DNA of 64,000 bases from an uncultured Ilyobacter sp. (GCF_963668515.1 NZ_OY764866.1:186001-250000), one strand, 5' to 3'. Counted from the stretch's first letter, positions 24,522 through 33,740 are shown. Program-made: numbers and translations. Notes: a model not told the origin generated them from the sequence alone.

Positions 24522-25975
24522 TTTTCCACCTCCCCATAATTTAGCATGTAATCTAAGAGTTCTGTCACAGAAACTAATGCTATCCCCGAATTTGTATCTG
24601 ACATTGCATAAGGAATAATTAAATTATCCCCATGTATGATTCCGCCGCAAGAGTACACTATATTTGGCACATAACCATTTCTTTCGCTTTCTAAGGGTTC
24701 TAATATGGGCCGCTTAGTAGTTCCTATTACCTTTCTTGGATCCTCTAGATCCAGGAGAATTGCTCCTAAACAATATTTTCTCATAGCTCCAACACCATGA
24801 GTTAAAACTATCCACCCTCTATCTGTTTCTATCGGCGACCCGCAGTTCCCAATCTGCATAAATTCCCAATCATATTGCGGTTGCCTCAGTAGCTTTGAAG
24901 TATTCCAAAAATGAATGTTTTCAGAAGACATTGTATATAGGTTTTCTCCATCGATTCTAGAAATTATCATGTATTTCCCATTGATTTTTTTTGGAAAAAG
25001 AGACATACCTTTATTAGTTGCATACTCTCCGTTTAATGTTATAGCTTTATAGTTAAGAAAATCTTTAGTTTCCAATATTTGAGGTAGAACCTTAGCACCA
25101 TTATAGGCCGTATATGTAGCGTAATAAACTACCTCTTCATCATCATATTCAAATCGTACAAACCTTGCATCTTCTATTCCATTACTTTCATTTTGTGAAC
25201 TAGGGAATATAATCCTTTCAGATAAATTTTGATCTATTTTAAACTGTAGCTCATAATTGGATTCTGCTAACCATAGTACGGTATCCCTTAGATCATGAAT
25301 TTTTTCTTCTGGTAGTACATTTAAAAGAGCCCGGAGCTCAGATAAGTTAAATTCATCTGATAGTTGTTCTTTTAGATTTGATAAACAACTACAGTCTACA
25401 TGCATCTCTTCCAATTTATAAAAGAGTATATCTTTTTTATATACGGGATTATTCACAGCGGCTGCCCTTTCTACAAAGGGGCTCACCTCATCAAATTTGA
25501 AGTTAGCTTCTTCATCCACCATTCCGCTCCTAAACTCTATAGAGGATAAGTGTCCCTCTCCCACTGCTCTAAAACTTAGTATAAATCTCATACTCCCTTC
25601 TGGGATTTGAGTTTGATCTGGATGTTTTACAATGGAGGGATTAAAAAAAGCCGCTGATTGAACTGCATACTCCTTGGAAAAATAAGCTCCTAGAAGAGCT
25701 TTTTTCACGTCAGTTATCCCTCGATCTGAGGGGATATGTTTTTTTATTCGATTATAGTGTTTATCCAGTGCACCACAGACATTTTTATGCCTTCTTGAAA
25801 AATCTTCTATTATATCCTGTAAAATCTTATTGGATTCCTCATCCGATAAGTTTAAAACGCGTGCTATGACATTCTCTATACGCCCTGCACTTGAAGGTAT
25901 ATGAGATTTTATAATTACTCTTGAAGGATCCGGTCTAAAGATCTTCTCTATCCTCTTTACATTTAATTTTTTCAC
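24518..25975 (-). CDS. GH130-family protein (larger form), likely beta-mannoside phosphorylase
   Basis: A 485-residue protein whose C-terminal ~300 residues are the GH130 five-bladed propeller: ESNGIEDARFVRFEYDDEEVVYYATYTA (the conserved G-x-ED-R motif holding the catalytic Asp), MQIGNCGSPIETDRGWIVLTHGVGAMRKY and ILEPLESERNGYVPNIVYSCGGI. The N-terminal 180 residues form a helical extension. GH130 enzymes phosphorolyse beta-1,4- or beta-1,2-mannosides; versions with N-terminal helices include beta-1,2-oligomannan phosphorylases. The start is GTG (25973-25975), overlapping the stop of the shorter GH130 gene (GTGA), with GGAGG upstream. Confidence 0.82.
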   Translation of the reverse strand: MKKLNVKRIEKIFRPDPSRVIIKSHIPSSAGRIENVIARVLNLSDEESNKILQDIIEDFSRRHKNVCGALDKHYNRIKKHIPSDRGITDVKKALLGAYFSKEYAVQSAAFFNPSIVKHPDQTQIPEGSMRFILSFRAVGEGHLSSIEFRSGMVDEEANFKFDEVSPFVERAAAVNNPVYKKDILFYKLEEMHVDCSCLSNLKEQLSDEFNLSELRALLNVLPEEKIHDLRDTVLWLAESNYELQFKIDQNLSERIIFPSSQNESNGIEDARFVRFEYDDEEVVYYATYTAYNGAKVLPQILETKDFLNYKAITLNGEYATNKGMSLFPKKINGKYMIISRIDGENLYTMSSENIHFWNTSKLLRQPQYDWEFMQIGNCGSPIETDRGWIVLTHGVGAMRKYCLGAILLDLEDPRKVIGTTKRPILEPLESERNGYVPNIVYSCGGIIHGDNLIIPYAMSDTNSGIALVSVTELLDYMLNYGEVEK

Positions 25976-26910
25976 TCTAAATCCTCCTCAATTAAACACA
26001 TATCTATTAACTTATTTATATTGGCTTCTCCTACACACATGACACTATCAGCTCCGCCCCAGTAGATCTTCAGTGTTCCATCCCCTTCGTCCACTGCTCC
26101 ACAGGTAAAGACTACATTGGGCACATAGCCCGTTACTTCCCAAGGATCTTCCGGTTGAAGGATCCACTCATCTGAAACTCCCAGTATAATAGAGGGATCC
26201 TCCAAATCATGAAGAGCTACCCCCAGTCTATAAACAGATCCTGCCATGGTCTTAAATACTCCATGGTAGATATTTAGCCATCCTTTTTCAGTTTTTATAG
26301 GAGTGGCTCCAGGCCCTATCTTCATCTCATCCCAATGATAGTTATTGGGATACATTATTAATTTAGATCTTCCCCAATGAATCAAATCCGGTGAATATGA
26401 TATCCAAATCGACCATTTGGATATCTCCGAATGGGGTCTATCTAACCTCACGTACTGTCCATCTATTTTTTCTGGGAATATAACTACATTTCTTTGATCT
26501 GCCTGAGTAATAAGAGCGACTCTTTCTACATCTATGAAATCATGAGTTTTCGCCAGAGCTATCCTAACCCCATATTTGGAATAACAACTATAAGTTAAAA
26601 GATACTCACCATCGATTTCACTGATTCGAAGATCTTCTACACCGTATTCCTCATACTGAGAAAATATCGATTCCTTGTCCTCGCAAGGTGTTAAAAAAGG
26701 TTTCGGTTCCACTTTAAAATCATAACCATCATCACTTTTAGCCATTCCAATAACCGATCTTCCATTTAGCAGGTGGGAACGAAACAACATAATATATTTA
26801 TCCTTATATTTAATAACTCCTGCATTATGAACTGTAGCTACAGGATATGGCACATCATCTTTAGTTAATATGGGATTTTTTTTATATCGTACTACTACTT
26901 TTCTCTTCAT
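25972..26910 (-). CDS. GH130-family protein (short form)
   Basis: A 312-residue GH130 propeller without added domains: NPILTKDDVPYPVATVHNAG, AGVIKYKDKYIMLFRSHL, YGVEDLRISEIDGEYLLTYS (catalytic-Asp motif), IGPGATPIKTEKGWLNIYHGV and VTGYVPNVVFTCGAV. The pair of a short and a long GH130 next to GT4 genes resembles the adjacent Thermoanaerobacter Teth514_1788/1789 beta-1,2-oligomannoside phosphorylases; I recall this from the literature and have not aligned them. The ATG overlaps the stop of the upstream GT4 gene by ATGA. Cytoplasmic, with no signal peptide. Confidence 0.85.
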   Translation of the reverse strand: MKRKVVVRYKKNPILTKDDVPYPVATVHNAGVIKYKDKYIMLFRSHLLNGRSVIGMAKSDDGYDFKVEPKPFLTPCEDKESIFSQYEEYGVEDLRISEIDGEYLLTYSCYSKYGVRIALAKTHDFIDVERVALITQADQRNVVIFPEKIDGQYVRLDRPHSEISKWSIWISYSPDLIHWGRSKLIMYPNNYHWDEMKIGPGATPIKTEKGWLNIYHGVFKTMAGSVYRLGVALHDLEDPSIILGVSDEWILQPEDPWEVTGYVPNVVFTCGAVDEGDGTLKIYWGGADSVMCVGEANINKLIDMCLIEEDLE

Positions 26911-27980
26911 CTATTACCTGCTTTTCTTCGTTCTTCAAGGATCTTTTCATATACCTTTATATAGTCATCCACCATTCTGTTGACTGAAAATTTCTCCTCT
27001 ACAATCTCTCTGCATCTTTTCCTGTCAATACTTGAGAGTTTCTCCAGGGCTCTCAGAGCTCCTTCCACGTCATTCACAAGAAACCCATTGATTTCATCCT
27101 CTATAAGTTCAGGCATACTACCTTTGTTATAGGCTACTACAGGTGTCCCGCAAGCCATCGCTTCAACAACGGATAATCCAAAGGGTTCCTCAAAGTCTAT
27201 AGGATGTAGAAGAGCCTGTGCTCCACCTAGCAGCTTATCCCTATCCTCAGGACCGACACTTCCTATATAGGTAATATCTCCATTCAGATGGGGCTCTATT
27301 TCACTTTTGAAATATCCTTCATCTTGAATAATTCCTGCCATTATGAGCTTTTTATTGGATCTTTTAGCAATTTCGATAGCTTCTTTAGGACCTTTATCTT
27401 TGTGTAATCTTCCAAAAAACAAAAGGTAATTTTCCGGGTGATCTCTATATGTAAACTGAGTTAGATCTATTCCATGATACACATTATCGATGTAGTTCAG
27501 ATTACTACTCCGATCTGAATTGCTTATTGAAACATAGTAGGTATTCTCATTATATTTTTCATATACAGGGAGTATCTTTTCAGAAGAAAATCCATGTATC
27601 GTGGTAAGTACTGGCGTATCCACTAACCCGCTATACGTCAGTGGAAGAAAATCAAAGTTGTTATGTATAATATCAAATTCATCGGCACTCTGAAACACTT
27701 TAGCTATATGCAGACCTTCCCAAACTTTAGGATCTATATTTTTATCCTCTTCATACCCAACTTGACACACCGATCTCAGTTTCCCTTCTGTTATAGATTC
27801 ACCCGTTGCAAATAGCGTTACATCCACTCCTCTTTTTACTAATCCCTCACAGAGTAAGGAAACAATAGTTTCCCAAGGACCGTAATGCCTAGGAGGGGTT
27901 CTCCAGGCTATGGGGGAAAGTAAAGCCACCTTCAATGGATTTTTTTCCTGAACTTCATTATTTCTTTTATTTTTATTCAC
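26907..27980 (-). CDS. Family 4 glycosyltransferase, first gene of the GH130 operon
   Basis: A 357-residue GT4 enzyme: VALLSPIAWRTPPRHYGPWE at the N-terminus (acceptor-side loop), FDIIHNNFDFLPL, LFFGRLHKDKGPKEAIEIAK, and a full EX7E motif in EPFGLSVVEAMACGTPVVAYN. It should transfer a hexose, plausibly mannose, from a nucleotide sugar. The start is GTG (27978-27980) with GGGGTGAT before it. A TATAAT box lies about 20-30 bp upstream with only a weak -35. All four genes overlap by 4 bp, so they are made in fixed proportion. Confidence 0.85.
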   Translation of the reverse strand: MNKNKRNNEVQEKNPLKVALLSPIAWRTPPRHYGPWETIVSLLCEGLVKRGVDVTLFATGESITEGKLRSVCQVGYEEDKNIDPKVWEGLHIAKVFQSADEFDIIHNNFDFLPLTYSGLVDTPVLTTIHGFSSEKILPVYEKYNENTYYVSISNSDRSSNLNYIDNVYHGIDLTQFTYRDHPENYLLFFGRLHKDKGPKEAIEIAKRSNKKLIMAGIIQDEGYFKSEIEPHLNGDITYIGSVGPEDRDKLLGGAQALLHPIDFEEPFGLSVVEAMACGTPVVAYNKGSMPELIEDEINGFLVNDVEGALRALEKLSSIDRKRCREIVEEKFSVNRMVDDYIKVYEKILEERRKAGNR

Positions 27981-28240
27981 CTTAAATCACCCCTACAAAC
28001 TTATTATATTAACACCTTAAACTTCCTTTACACTAGTTTATAAATATTCAGGAGGACTGTCTGGATTATGTTTACTCATAACAAAGATCATTTTAAAAAT
28101 TCATCCTAGCTCCACCAGCATAACGATTTCAAAATGCAATATTTTGACCATATTGTCTACAATTTCTAGCATATTTGAGACTTTTTTCTTCATATTTATT
28201 TTTTTAAAAAAAATATAATTCAGTATCTGCCACCCAAAAT

Positions 28241-28664
28241 TGGTATTACGTCAAGTTTTTGGACAATTATTTTTCCTTTTTTGTGCTGCTTCCAAGTATT
28301 CTCTAGGAGATTTCCAGTCAAGTCTTTTCTGGATTTTCTTATTGTTGTACCAATTCTCTATATACTCAATAATATCAGTCATTACCTTTTAAAAATTTTC
28401 ATATATCTTATGGTGAATAAGCTCCTTTTTTAATACTCTATACAGGCATTATCATATGGATTTCCTTTTCTTGAGTATGATAAGCTTATTTCTTTAGCTT
28501 TTACTGCCTCTTAAATGCTTTAGAGGTATACTGCCCCCCACCTCTCTATATATACGGTAGCGCGCTTAATATCTTTTCTCTTTATTTTATTAGGATTACC
28601 TGGGCTTATCCATAACCCAGTGTCTAACTGTTGGTTCTGCTATACCATATTCTATTGCTAAGTC
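28241..28664. mobile_element. Decayed IS3-family element, copy 1
   Basis: Begins with TGGTATTACGTCAAG. On the minus strand it encodes the end of an IS3 OrfB, IIEYIENWYNNKKIQKRLDW, then KSPREYLEAAQ. After stops it shows an OrfA helix-turn-helix scrap, LAIEYGIAEPTVRHWV. Several stops and deletions remove any function. It sits just downstream of about 240 bp of featureless sequence behind the GT4 gene start. The second copy begins exactly where this one ends. Confidence 0.65.
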
Positions 28665-29016
28665 TGGTATTACGTCAAGTTTTTGGACAATTATTTCTCC
28701 TTTTTTATGCTGCTTCTAAGTACTCTCTAGGGGACTTCCGGTCTAACTTCTTCGGGATTCTCCTATCATTGCACCAATTCTCTATATACTCAATAATATC
28801 AACTATTACCTCTTCAAAACTCTCATATATTTTATGGTGAATAAGCTCCTTATTCTATTGTTAAGTCTTTGATTTCCTTACCTTTTCCCCTATTGAAAAG
28901 TCTAACCATCGTTTCTTTGATTTCATTACTGTGCTTTTCTACTACCGTGTAGACCTCTAGTTCTCAACAATTTGGACTCCAAATCCAATTCCACTGCACA
29001 ATATGTGACGTAATGA
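28665..29016. mobile_element. Decayed IS3-family element, copy 2 (internally deleted, about 350 bp)
   Basis: Starts with the same TGGTATTACGTCAAG end and ends with TGACGTAATGA, giving a shared inverted ATTACGTCA. It keeps the OrfB tail on the minus strand and an OrfA start (HSNEIKETMVRLFNRGKGKE), but the middle is deleted from OrfA to late OrfB, so it is a MITE-like derivative lying head-to-tail with copy 1. Confidence 0.62.
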
Positions 29017-29306
29017 TTTTAGGAGCGTCTATGGTGATATGGTCTTTTATAAAAAAGAATAATATATGGTTTTTTGCTCCAGAAAAAAAGGATTATTTAG
29101 CTGTTAGTGCTATGGGGACATCATACACCGCATACAGTGAAATCTTAAACGTAGTTCTAAGGGAATCTTGGTCATATGCCCCTTATTCCTTGTATTCATA
29201 TTGGAATCATTCCGATTATTCAATGGATTATCCTTACAATGCTTACAATTTATATATGTCCCCTCCTATTCAGATTATGTTTTCCACAGAATTCATTCAT
29301 TCCGTT
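29017..29306 (+). pseudogene. Frameshifted remnant of an unrecognised membrane protein
   Basis: The plus-strand frame reads FIKKNNIWFFAPEKKDYLAV and LNVVLRESWSYAP, then continues only after a frame change as LIPCIHIGIIPIIQWIILTM with an aromatic, hydrophobic pattern. The 5' end is cut by the IS end. I do not recognise the family. Confidence 0.4.
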
Positions 29307-29628
29307 CATATGTTCATATGTTCATAACGCGTTATATCAGAAACTTGTTTGCTAAACTTTATTGATTCAGTTCTTATCTTTGCGTGAATAGCGGCAATTT
29401 CACCCTTAGTTTTTTAGTTTATTATTCTTTAAGCTTCTAAATTTTTGGTTTGGTTCTCTAAAATATATATTTTTCTGCTATTATAAGCTTCCTTTTCTAG
29501 AACACTTAACTTTCATTTTGTTCGGGAGTTAAGTTTTGATTAATTCTAGCCTCATGTCTCCTTGAATCATACATGTGACTGTAGTTATTGTAAGCTCTAG
29601 CAAAAACTGCAACTAATAATTTTTTCAT
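29307..29628 (-). pseudogene. Decayed Spy/ZraP-like periplasmic protein
   Basis: The minus strand opens with MKKLLVAVFARAYNNYSHMY, then NQNLTPEQNES and stops. Near the end it reads KGEIAAIHAKIRTESIKFSK in one frame. The order (secretion signal, LTPE motif, EIAA-KI-TE helix) is that of the intact paralogue at 47.3 kb (LTPEEEKAY ... LNDEIAALESKLKTE). It borders the copper island, which fits a metal-stress role for the family. Confidence 0.6.
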
Positions 29629-29790
29629 AATTACCACTATCCTTGATGTGTAATCGGTAGAATATAATTATGACAATCGCCAGTTTTGTTTTCAAACTGT
29701 TAAAATCCAATTAATACAAGGATTTCCTCTTATTTTATTGAATAGAATAAACAGGTAAGAAACAAATTTTGAATAGTAGGAGGTAAGGTC

Positions 29791-30150
29791 ATGAAAAAAA
29801 TCATAATAGAAGGTATGATGTGTGGGCACTGTGAAAATACTATAGAAAAAAAACTTAAATCTATTGAAGGTATAGGATCTGTAGAAGTTTCACTTGATGA
29901 AAAGTCTGCTTTTATATCTGGAGAGATTGAAGAAGATTTGATAAAAAAAGCTATCGAAGAAGAAGGTTACAAAGTTCTATCAATAGAAATTGTAGAAGCT
30001 CATTTAAAAGAAGAAAAGGAAAAAAAGGGATTTTTTAGCAAATTAATAGGGAAGATTGAAAAATCTAATGAAAAAGAATTTGGAAAAGGTAGTATTGACT
30101 GCTGCGACCTTTCAAAACAAGAAAAAGAAGATGAAGAAAAAAAACATTAA
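29791..30150 (+). CDS. CopZ-like copper chaperone with C-terminal extension
   Basis: A 119-residue protein. Residues 1-68 are a heavy-metal-associated (HMA) domain with the metal motif GMMCGHCENTIEKK, followed by a charged ~50-residue tail containing FFSKLIGKIEK and a Cys pair in SIDCCDLSKQ. CopZ proteins carry Cu(I) in the cytoplasm to ATPases. The extra Cys pair is not usual in CopZ and could bind metal. GGAGG precedes the ATG. It is the first gene of the copper island. Confidence 0.82.
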   Translation: MKKIIIEGMMCGHCENTIEKKLKSIEGIGSVEVSLDEKSAFISGEIEEDLIKKAIEEEGYKVLSIEIVEAHLKEEKEKKGFFSKLIGKIEKSNEKEFGKGSIDCCDLSKQEKEDEEKKH

Positions 30151-30462
30151 CTTATTTTTAATTCTCCTTTTTCTAAGAAATAAGTTCAGCATCTTCGAAA
30201 GATCCTCAAAGAACGATAATATATTTTTGCTTATAAAAAATAAAAGCTGTTGGAATTACCCAAATTTAATCTAAATTTAATATAGCCTTCCTAGTCATTA
30301 TAAATATTGACTCGGGAGGTTTTTTTAGTTGTTTTATTTGAAAGGTCATATTAATGACCAAAGTAGCAGCTCAGGTTAATTATTCATGAAAGGACTTTTA
30401 AACTTTTAATTGAATAATAAGTGAAACAGAGGAAGATTTTTTATTGTAGGGAGGAGAATTTA
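30151..30462. other. 312-bp intergenic region before the multicopper oxidase gene
   Basis: AT-rich with no gene. It contains an inverted repeat GGTCAT-ATTA-ATGACC (30344-30359), possibly an operator, and immediately afterwards GTAGCAGCTCAGGTTAA (30363-30379). The latter resembles the right terminal repeat of the mosaic element family and is probably a solo end. Confidence 0.5.
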
Positions 30463-32400
30463 ATGAAAAAAATTTGGGCTATACTTTTATACATTTTAAT
30501 TTTTAATTTTAGTTTTTCTAAAGTAGTGGAATATGAAGTCGACATAGCTTATACAGAAGTAAATTTTACTGGGAATCCTATAAAGGCTATGACATTAAAT
30601 GGAGGCATCCCGGGACCAACTCTTGAATTTACAGAGGGAGACATTCTCAGAGTAACATTTAACAATCATATGGATGTGGAGACCTCTATACACTGGCACG
30701 GTCTGCTGGTTCCAAATGATCAAGACGGAGTTCCTTACCTAAATACCCCTCCCATACTTCCAGGGACTTCATTCACCTATGAAATTCCCTTGATACAATC
30801 AGGAACCTATTGGTATCACTCTCATACGGGACTGCAGGAGCAACGAGGAGTGTACGGGGGGATCGTAATACATCCAAAAGAGAAAAAAGAATCCATGACA
30901 GAGTATGTTGTGGTTCTTTCAGACTGGACTGATGAATCTCCAGAACAGGTTCTGATAAACTTAAAAAAAGACGGAGACTATTATGCTCTAAAGAAGGGAA
31001 GAGTTCAGTCCTGGGAACAAGTAATAAAAAATAGAGCGGTAAAAGAACGGCTAATGGGTTCTCTTATGAGAATGGGACCCATGGATCTTTCAGATGTGGG
31101 ATATGATGCCTTTTTCATAAATGGTCAAAAAAATATATATTTACAGAATATCGCTAAAGGAACACCTGTAAAATTGAGGGTCATAAATGCCGCAGCATCT
31201 ACTTACTTTAATCTTTCCTATTCTAAGGGGGATATGAAAATAGTGGCTGCAGACGGTCTTGATGTGGTACCAGTTGATAAGTCTAAGCTTCTTATAGGGG
31301 TTGCTGAAACATATGATATAGTTGTGGACGCAGGAGGATCACTTACAGCTTCTGCTCAGGACGGGACAGGATATGCCATGCTTCATACAGGAAACATGAA
31401 TATGATGCCTACGGATGCCATGGAAATGGAAGAATCTGATATGCAATCTATGAACTCTATGAATTCTATGGAGTCTGCTCATTACGACTTCCTGAGATCA
31501 GAAAAATCTACAGAATACAGCAGTGGTCTTGATGAAAGAGTTGTGCAGCTAAATCTTACAGGGGATATGGACAGATATGTCTGGACATTTAATAATAAAG
31601 CACTCACAGAAAGTGATAAAATCCTTGTGAGAAAAGGGGAAAAAGTCAGATTCATCTTAAAAAATGAAACTATGATGCGTCACCCTCTTCATCTCCACGG
31701 ACATTTCTTCAGAGTTATAAATAATAACGGACCAAATTCCCCTCTGAAACACACAGTAGATATTCCTCCTATGCAGACCGTAGAGATAGAGTTTTTGGCC
31801 CAGGAGGAAAAAGATTGGTTTTTTCATTGTCATAATTTATACCATATGAAAACAGGTATGTCCAGGATAGTGAGCTATGACAGTGAGAACCTTTCCAAGG
31901 ATTTGTCCAGCAAGCTTTCCTGGGACAGAAGATGGTTTTATAAGGGCTATATTTCTGGGGCCACAAATTATTCAGATATCAATATCACAGCATTTAATTC
32001 AAAAAACACCCTTTCTCTAATGGGAGAGGCATCCTATGAAGGAGAGCATGATATGGATATACAATATGGAAGATATATAAATCGAAATTTATCTTTAATT
32101 ACAGGTTTTAATTTTGAGGAGGGTGAAGACGGAGAAGTAGACAACAGGGGATTTGTGGGTGTGGAGTATCTTCTTTCTCTGCTTATAGAGTCTGAAGTAA
32201 AGATTTATGATGACGGAGATCTGGAAACAGATTTTTCTAGTGAACTGCAACTCACAGACAGACTGCAGTTCAACTGGGAGTTGAATACTGATGGAGAGTA
32301 TCTATTGGAGCTAGAATACAGATATAGAAAATGGATTTCTTTCATGGCAAATGTCCACTCAGAATATGATGAAGGGGTGGGGATAAAAATAAATTTTTAA
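30463..32400 (+). CDS. Multicopper oxidase fused to a CopB-like outer-membrane barrel
   Basis: A 645-residue exported protein with signal peptide MKKIWAILLYILIFNFSFSK. Residues about 20-475 are a CopA/PcoA-type multicopper oxidase. The copper ligands are complete: IHWHGLLVP, TYWYHSHTGLQEQ, HPLHLHGHFFR and FFHCHNLYHMKTGM (type-1 Cys-His-Met); a Met-rich loop is present (NMNMMPTDAMEMEESDM). The last ~150 residues are different: FYKGYISGATNYSD, LLIESEVKIYDDGDLETDFS, LQLTDRLQFNWELN, and alternating strands ending in GIKINF with a terminal Phe. This matches CopB/PcoB barrels in pattern and wording. The start has GGGAGGAG. The frame is continuous, so this is a true fusion. It probably oxidises Cu(I) while held at the outer membrane. 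Confidence 0.85.
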   Translation: MKKIWAILLYILIFNFSFSKVVEYEVDIAYTEVNFTGNPIKAMTLNGGIPGPTLEFTEGDILRVTFNNHMDVETSIHWHGLLVPNDQDGVPYLNTPPILPGTSFTYEIPLIQSGTYWYHSHTGLQEQRGVYGGIVIHPKEKKESMTEYVVVLSDWTDESPEQVLINLKKDGDYYALKKGRVQSWEQVIKNRAVKERLMGSLMRMGPMDLSDVGYDAFFINGQKNIYLQNIAKGTPVKLRVINAAASTYFNLSYSKGDMKIVAADGLDVVPVDKSKLLIGVAETYDIVVDAGGSLTASAQDGTGYAMLHTGNMNMMPTDAMEMEESDMQSMNSMNSMESAHYDFLRSEKSTEYSSGLDERVVQLNLTGDMDRYVWTFNNKALTESDKILVRKGEKVRFILKNETMMRHPLHLHGHFFRVINNNGPNSPLKHTVDIPPMQTVEIEFLAQEEKDWFFHCHNLYHMKTGMSRIVSYDSENLSKDLSSKLSWDRRWFYKGYISGATNYSDINITAFNSKNTLSLMGEASYEGEHDMDIQYGRYINRNLSLITGFNFEEGEDGEVDNRGFVGVEYLLSLLIESEVKIYDDGDLETDFSSELQLTDRLQFNWELNTDGEYLLELEYRYRKWISFMANVHSEYDEGVGIKINF

Positions 32401-32480
32401 GTTTGTTAAAATAAGATTTATGATGATGGATTTTGAAAACAATAAATTTATAGATAGTTTATTGCTAGGAGGTGTCTTAA

Positions 32481-32732
32481 ATGAAAAAGATAACAATTAA
32501 AGGTATGATGTGCGGTCATTGTGTAGAAACCATCGAGAAAAAACTGAAATCCACAGAGGGTGTCGAAGATGTCAAAGTTTCTCTTGAGGAAAAGACGGCC
32601 TTTATTTCCGGCGAAGTTGAGAATGATCTGATTAAATCAGTAATTGAAGGAGAAGGATATCAGGTTATCTCTGTAGAAAATATTGAAGAATATCCGAAAG
32701 ATAAAAAAGAAAAAAATAAAGATAAAAATTAA
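32481..32732 (+). CDS. CopZ-like copper chaperone, second copy
   Basis: An 83-residue HMA protein with GMMCGHCVETIEKKLKS and a lysine-rich tail. It is about 70 percent identical by eye to the first domain of the chaperone at 29.8 kb, so the two arose by duplication around the oxidase gene. AGGAGG lies before the ATG, 80 bp after the oxidase stop. It lacks the Cys-pair extension of its paralogue. Confidence 0.82.
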   Translation: MKKITIKGMMCGHCVETIEKKLKSTEGVEDVKVSLEEKTAFISGEVENDLIKSVIEGEGYQVISVENIEEYPKDKKEKNKDKN

Positions 32733-32734
32733 TA

Positions 32735-32953
32735 TTACTTTTTCTTTCCTTTTAAAAAATTTGATTTTATCCAATTCCAATTCATTCCCACATGAAAAAA
32801 AGCCAAAAATATAAACAAATATCCAAGTTTTGGGTGGACCAGATAAAATATTTCTGGAGGCATTAAACTTCTTAGAAAGACCACGGCTACAATGGATATA
32901 AAATTTATTAAAAGAAGTAGATTGATTATTTTAAGCAATGTAATTTTTTTCAT
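32735..32953 (-). CDS. Small two-helix membrane protein (DUF4405/cytochrome b-like)
   Basis: A 72-residue protein with two hydrophobic segments (LLKIINLLLLINFISIVAVVFL and LGYLFIFLAFFHVGMNW). Histidines in YLVHPKLGYLF and FFHVGMNWNWIK are spaced as in DUF4405/cytochrome b561-like heme anchors, so it may bind heme. The start at 32953 has GGTGG upstream; a longer frame from 32968 has no site. It lies convergent to the second copZ gene, with 2 bp between stops. Confidence 0.6.
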   Translation of the reverse strand: MKKITLLKIINLLLLINFISIVAVVFLRSLMPPEIFYLVHPKLGYLFIFLAFFHVGMNWNWIKSNFLKGKKK

Positions 32954-33120
32954 AAAAACACCACCCATAAAAATTATCCTATTGCTATATTTGATTAAAT
33001 CTGAATTTTCCTCTGTATAAAATAATGTATTAGTTGAGATAAAGTCAACTATCTATAAAAGCAAGTGGCAATTTAGTCCAATATAATAGGATTGATGTCA
33101 TCTTTAAGGAGAGAATGCTT

Positions 33121-33687
33121 ATGAGAATCCCAGTAAAAGAATTAAAAGATTATTCCATATTTTTAAAGCCATTCTTTTGGAGTCAAAAGAAGAGATATGG
33201 AAAAGTTCTGATTCCAGGTCTTCTCTGGGGAAGAGTCCCAAAACTTTTTGCAGCTGTAGCAGTTCTCTACGGAGTGTTAATCAGAAAGAAATCCCCCATA
33301 AGCCCTGTGATACGATCAATAGTAACGGTTAGGGTTTCCCAAATAAACTGGTGCCGTTTTTGTGTTGACATAAATTCCTCTACACTAGCTAAACTAACCA
33401 ATTCAATGGATAAAGTTGAAAATCTTGAAAAGTGGAGGGAGTCTGACCTCTTTGATGACAGAGAGAGGGCTATCCTTGAGTACACCGAAGCGATAACATA
33501 TTCAGACAGGGAGGTTACTGACGAGATGGTTGCCCTTCTAAAGAACTATTTTGATGAAGATGGCATAGTTGAGCTAACCGGCCTAATAGCTTTTCAGAAT
33601 TTATCCAGTAAATTCAACGGCGCTCTGGATGTTGCTCCTCAGGGATTTTGCAAACTCCCTTCTGAAAATATAAAACATGAGACTTGA
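33121..33687 (+). CDS. AhpD/carboxymuconolactone decarboxylase-like protein
   Basis: A 188-residue protein of the AhpD-like superfamily. It has a helical fold with the redox-type motif INWCRFCVDINSS (CXXC; the usual later His is Asp/Asn here) and DDRERAILEYTEAITYSDREVTDEMVALLK, which is characteristic of the family. It may act as a thiol-disulfide or peroxidase-type partner in the copper stress island. AAGGAG is spaced for the ATG at 33121, not for the ATG at 33115. The N-terminal 60 residues are basic and hydrophobic (KLFAAVAVLYGVLI), perhaps membrane-associated. Confidence 0.72.
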   Translation: MRIPVKELKDYSIFLKPFFWSQKKRYGKVLIPGLLWGRVPKLFAAVAVLYGVLIRKKSPISPVIRSIVTVRVSQINWCRFCVDINSSTLAKLTNSMDKVENLEKWRESDLFDDRERAILEYTEAITYSDREVTDEMVALLKNYFDEDGIVELTGLIAFQNLSSKFNGALDVAPQGFCKLPSENIKHET

Positions 33688-33740
33688 GGATTAAAAAATC
33701 TTGAGAGATAAATTTTGAACTATTATTAGGAGGTGAAAAA

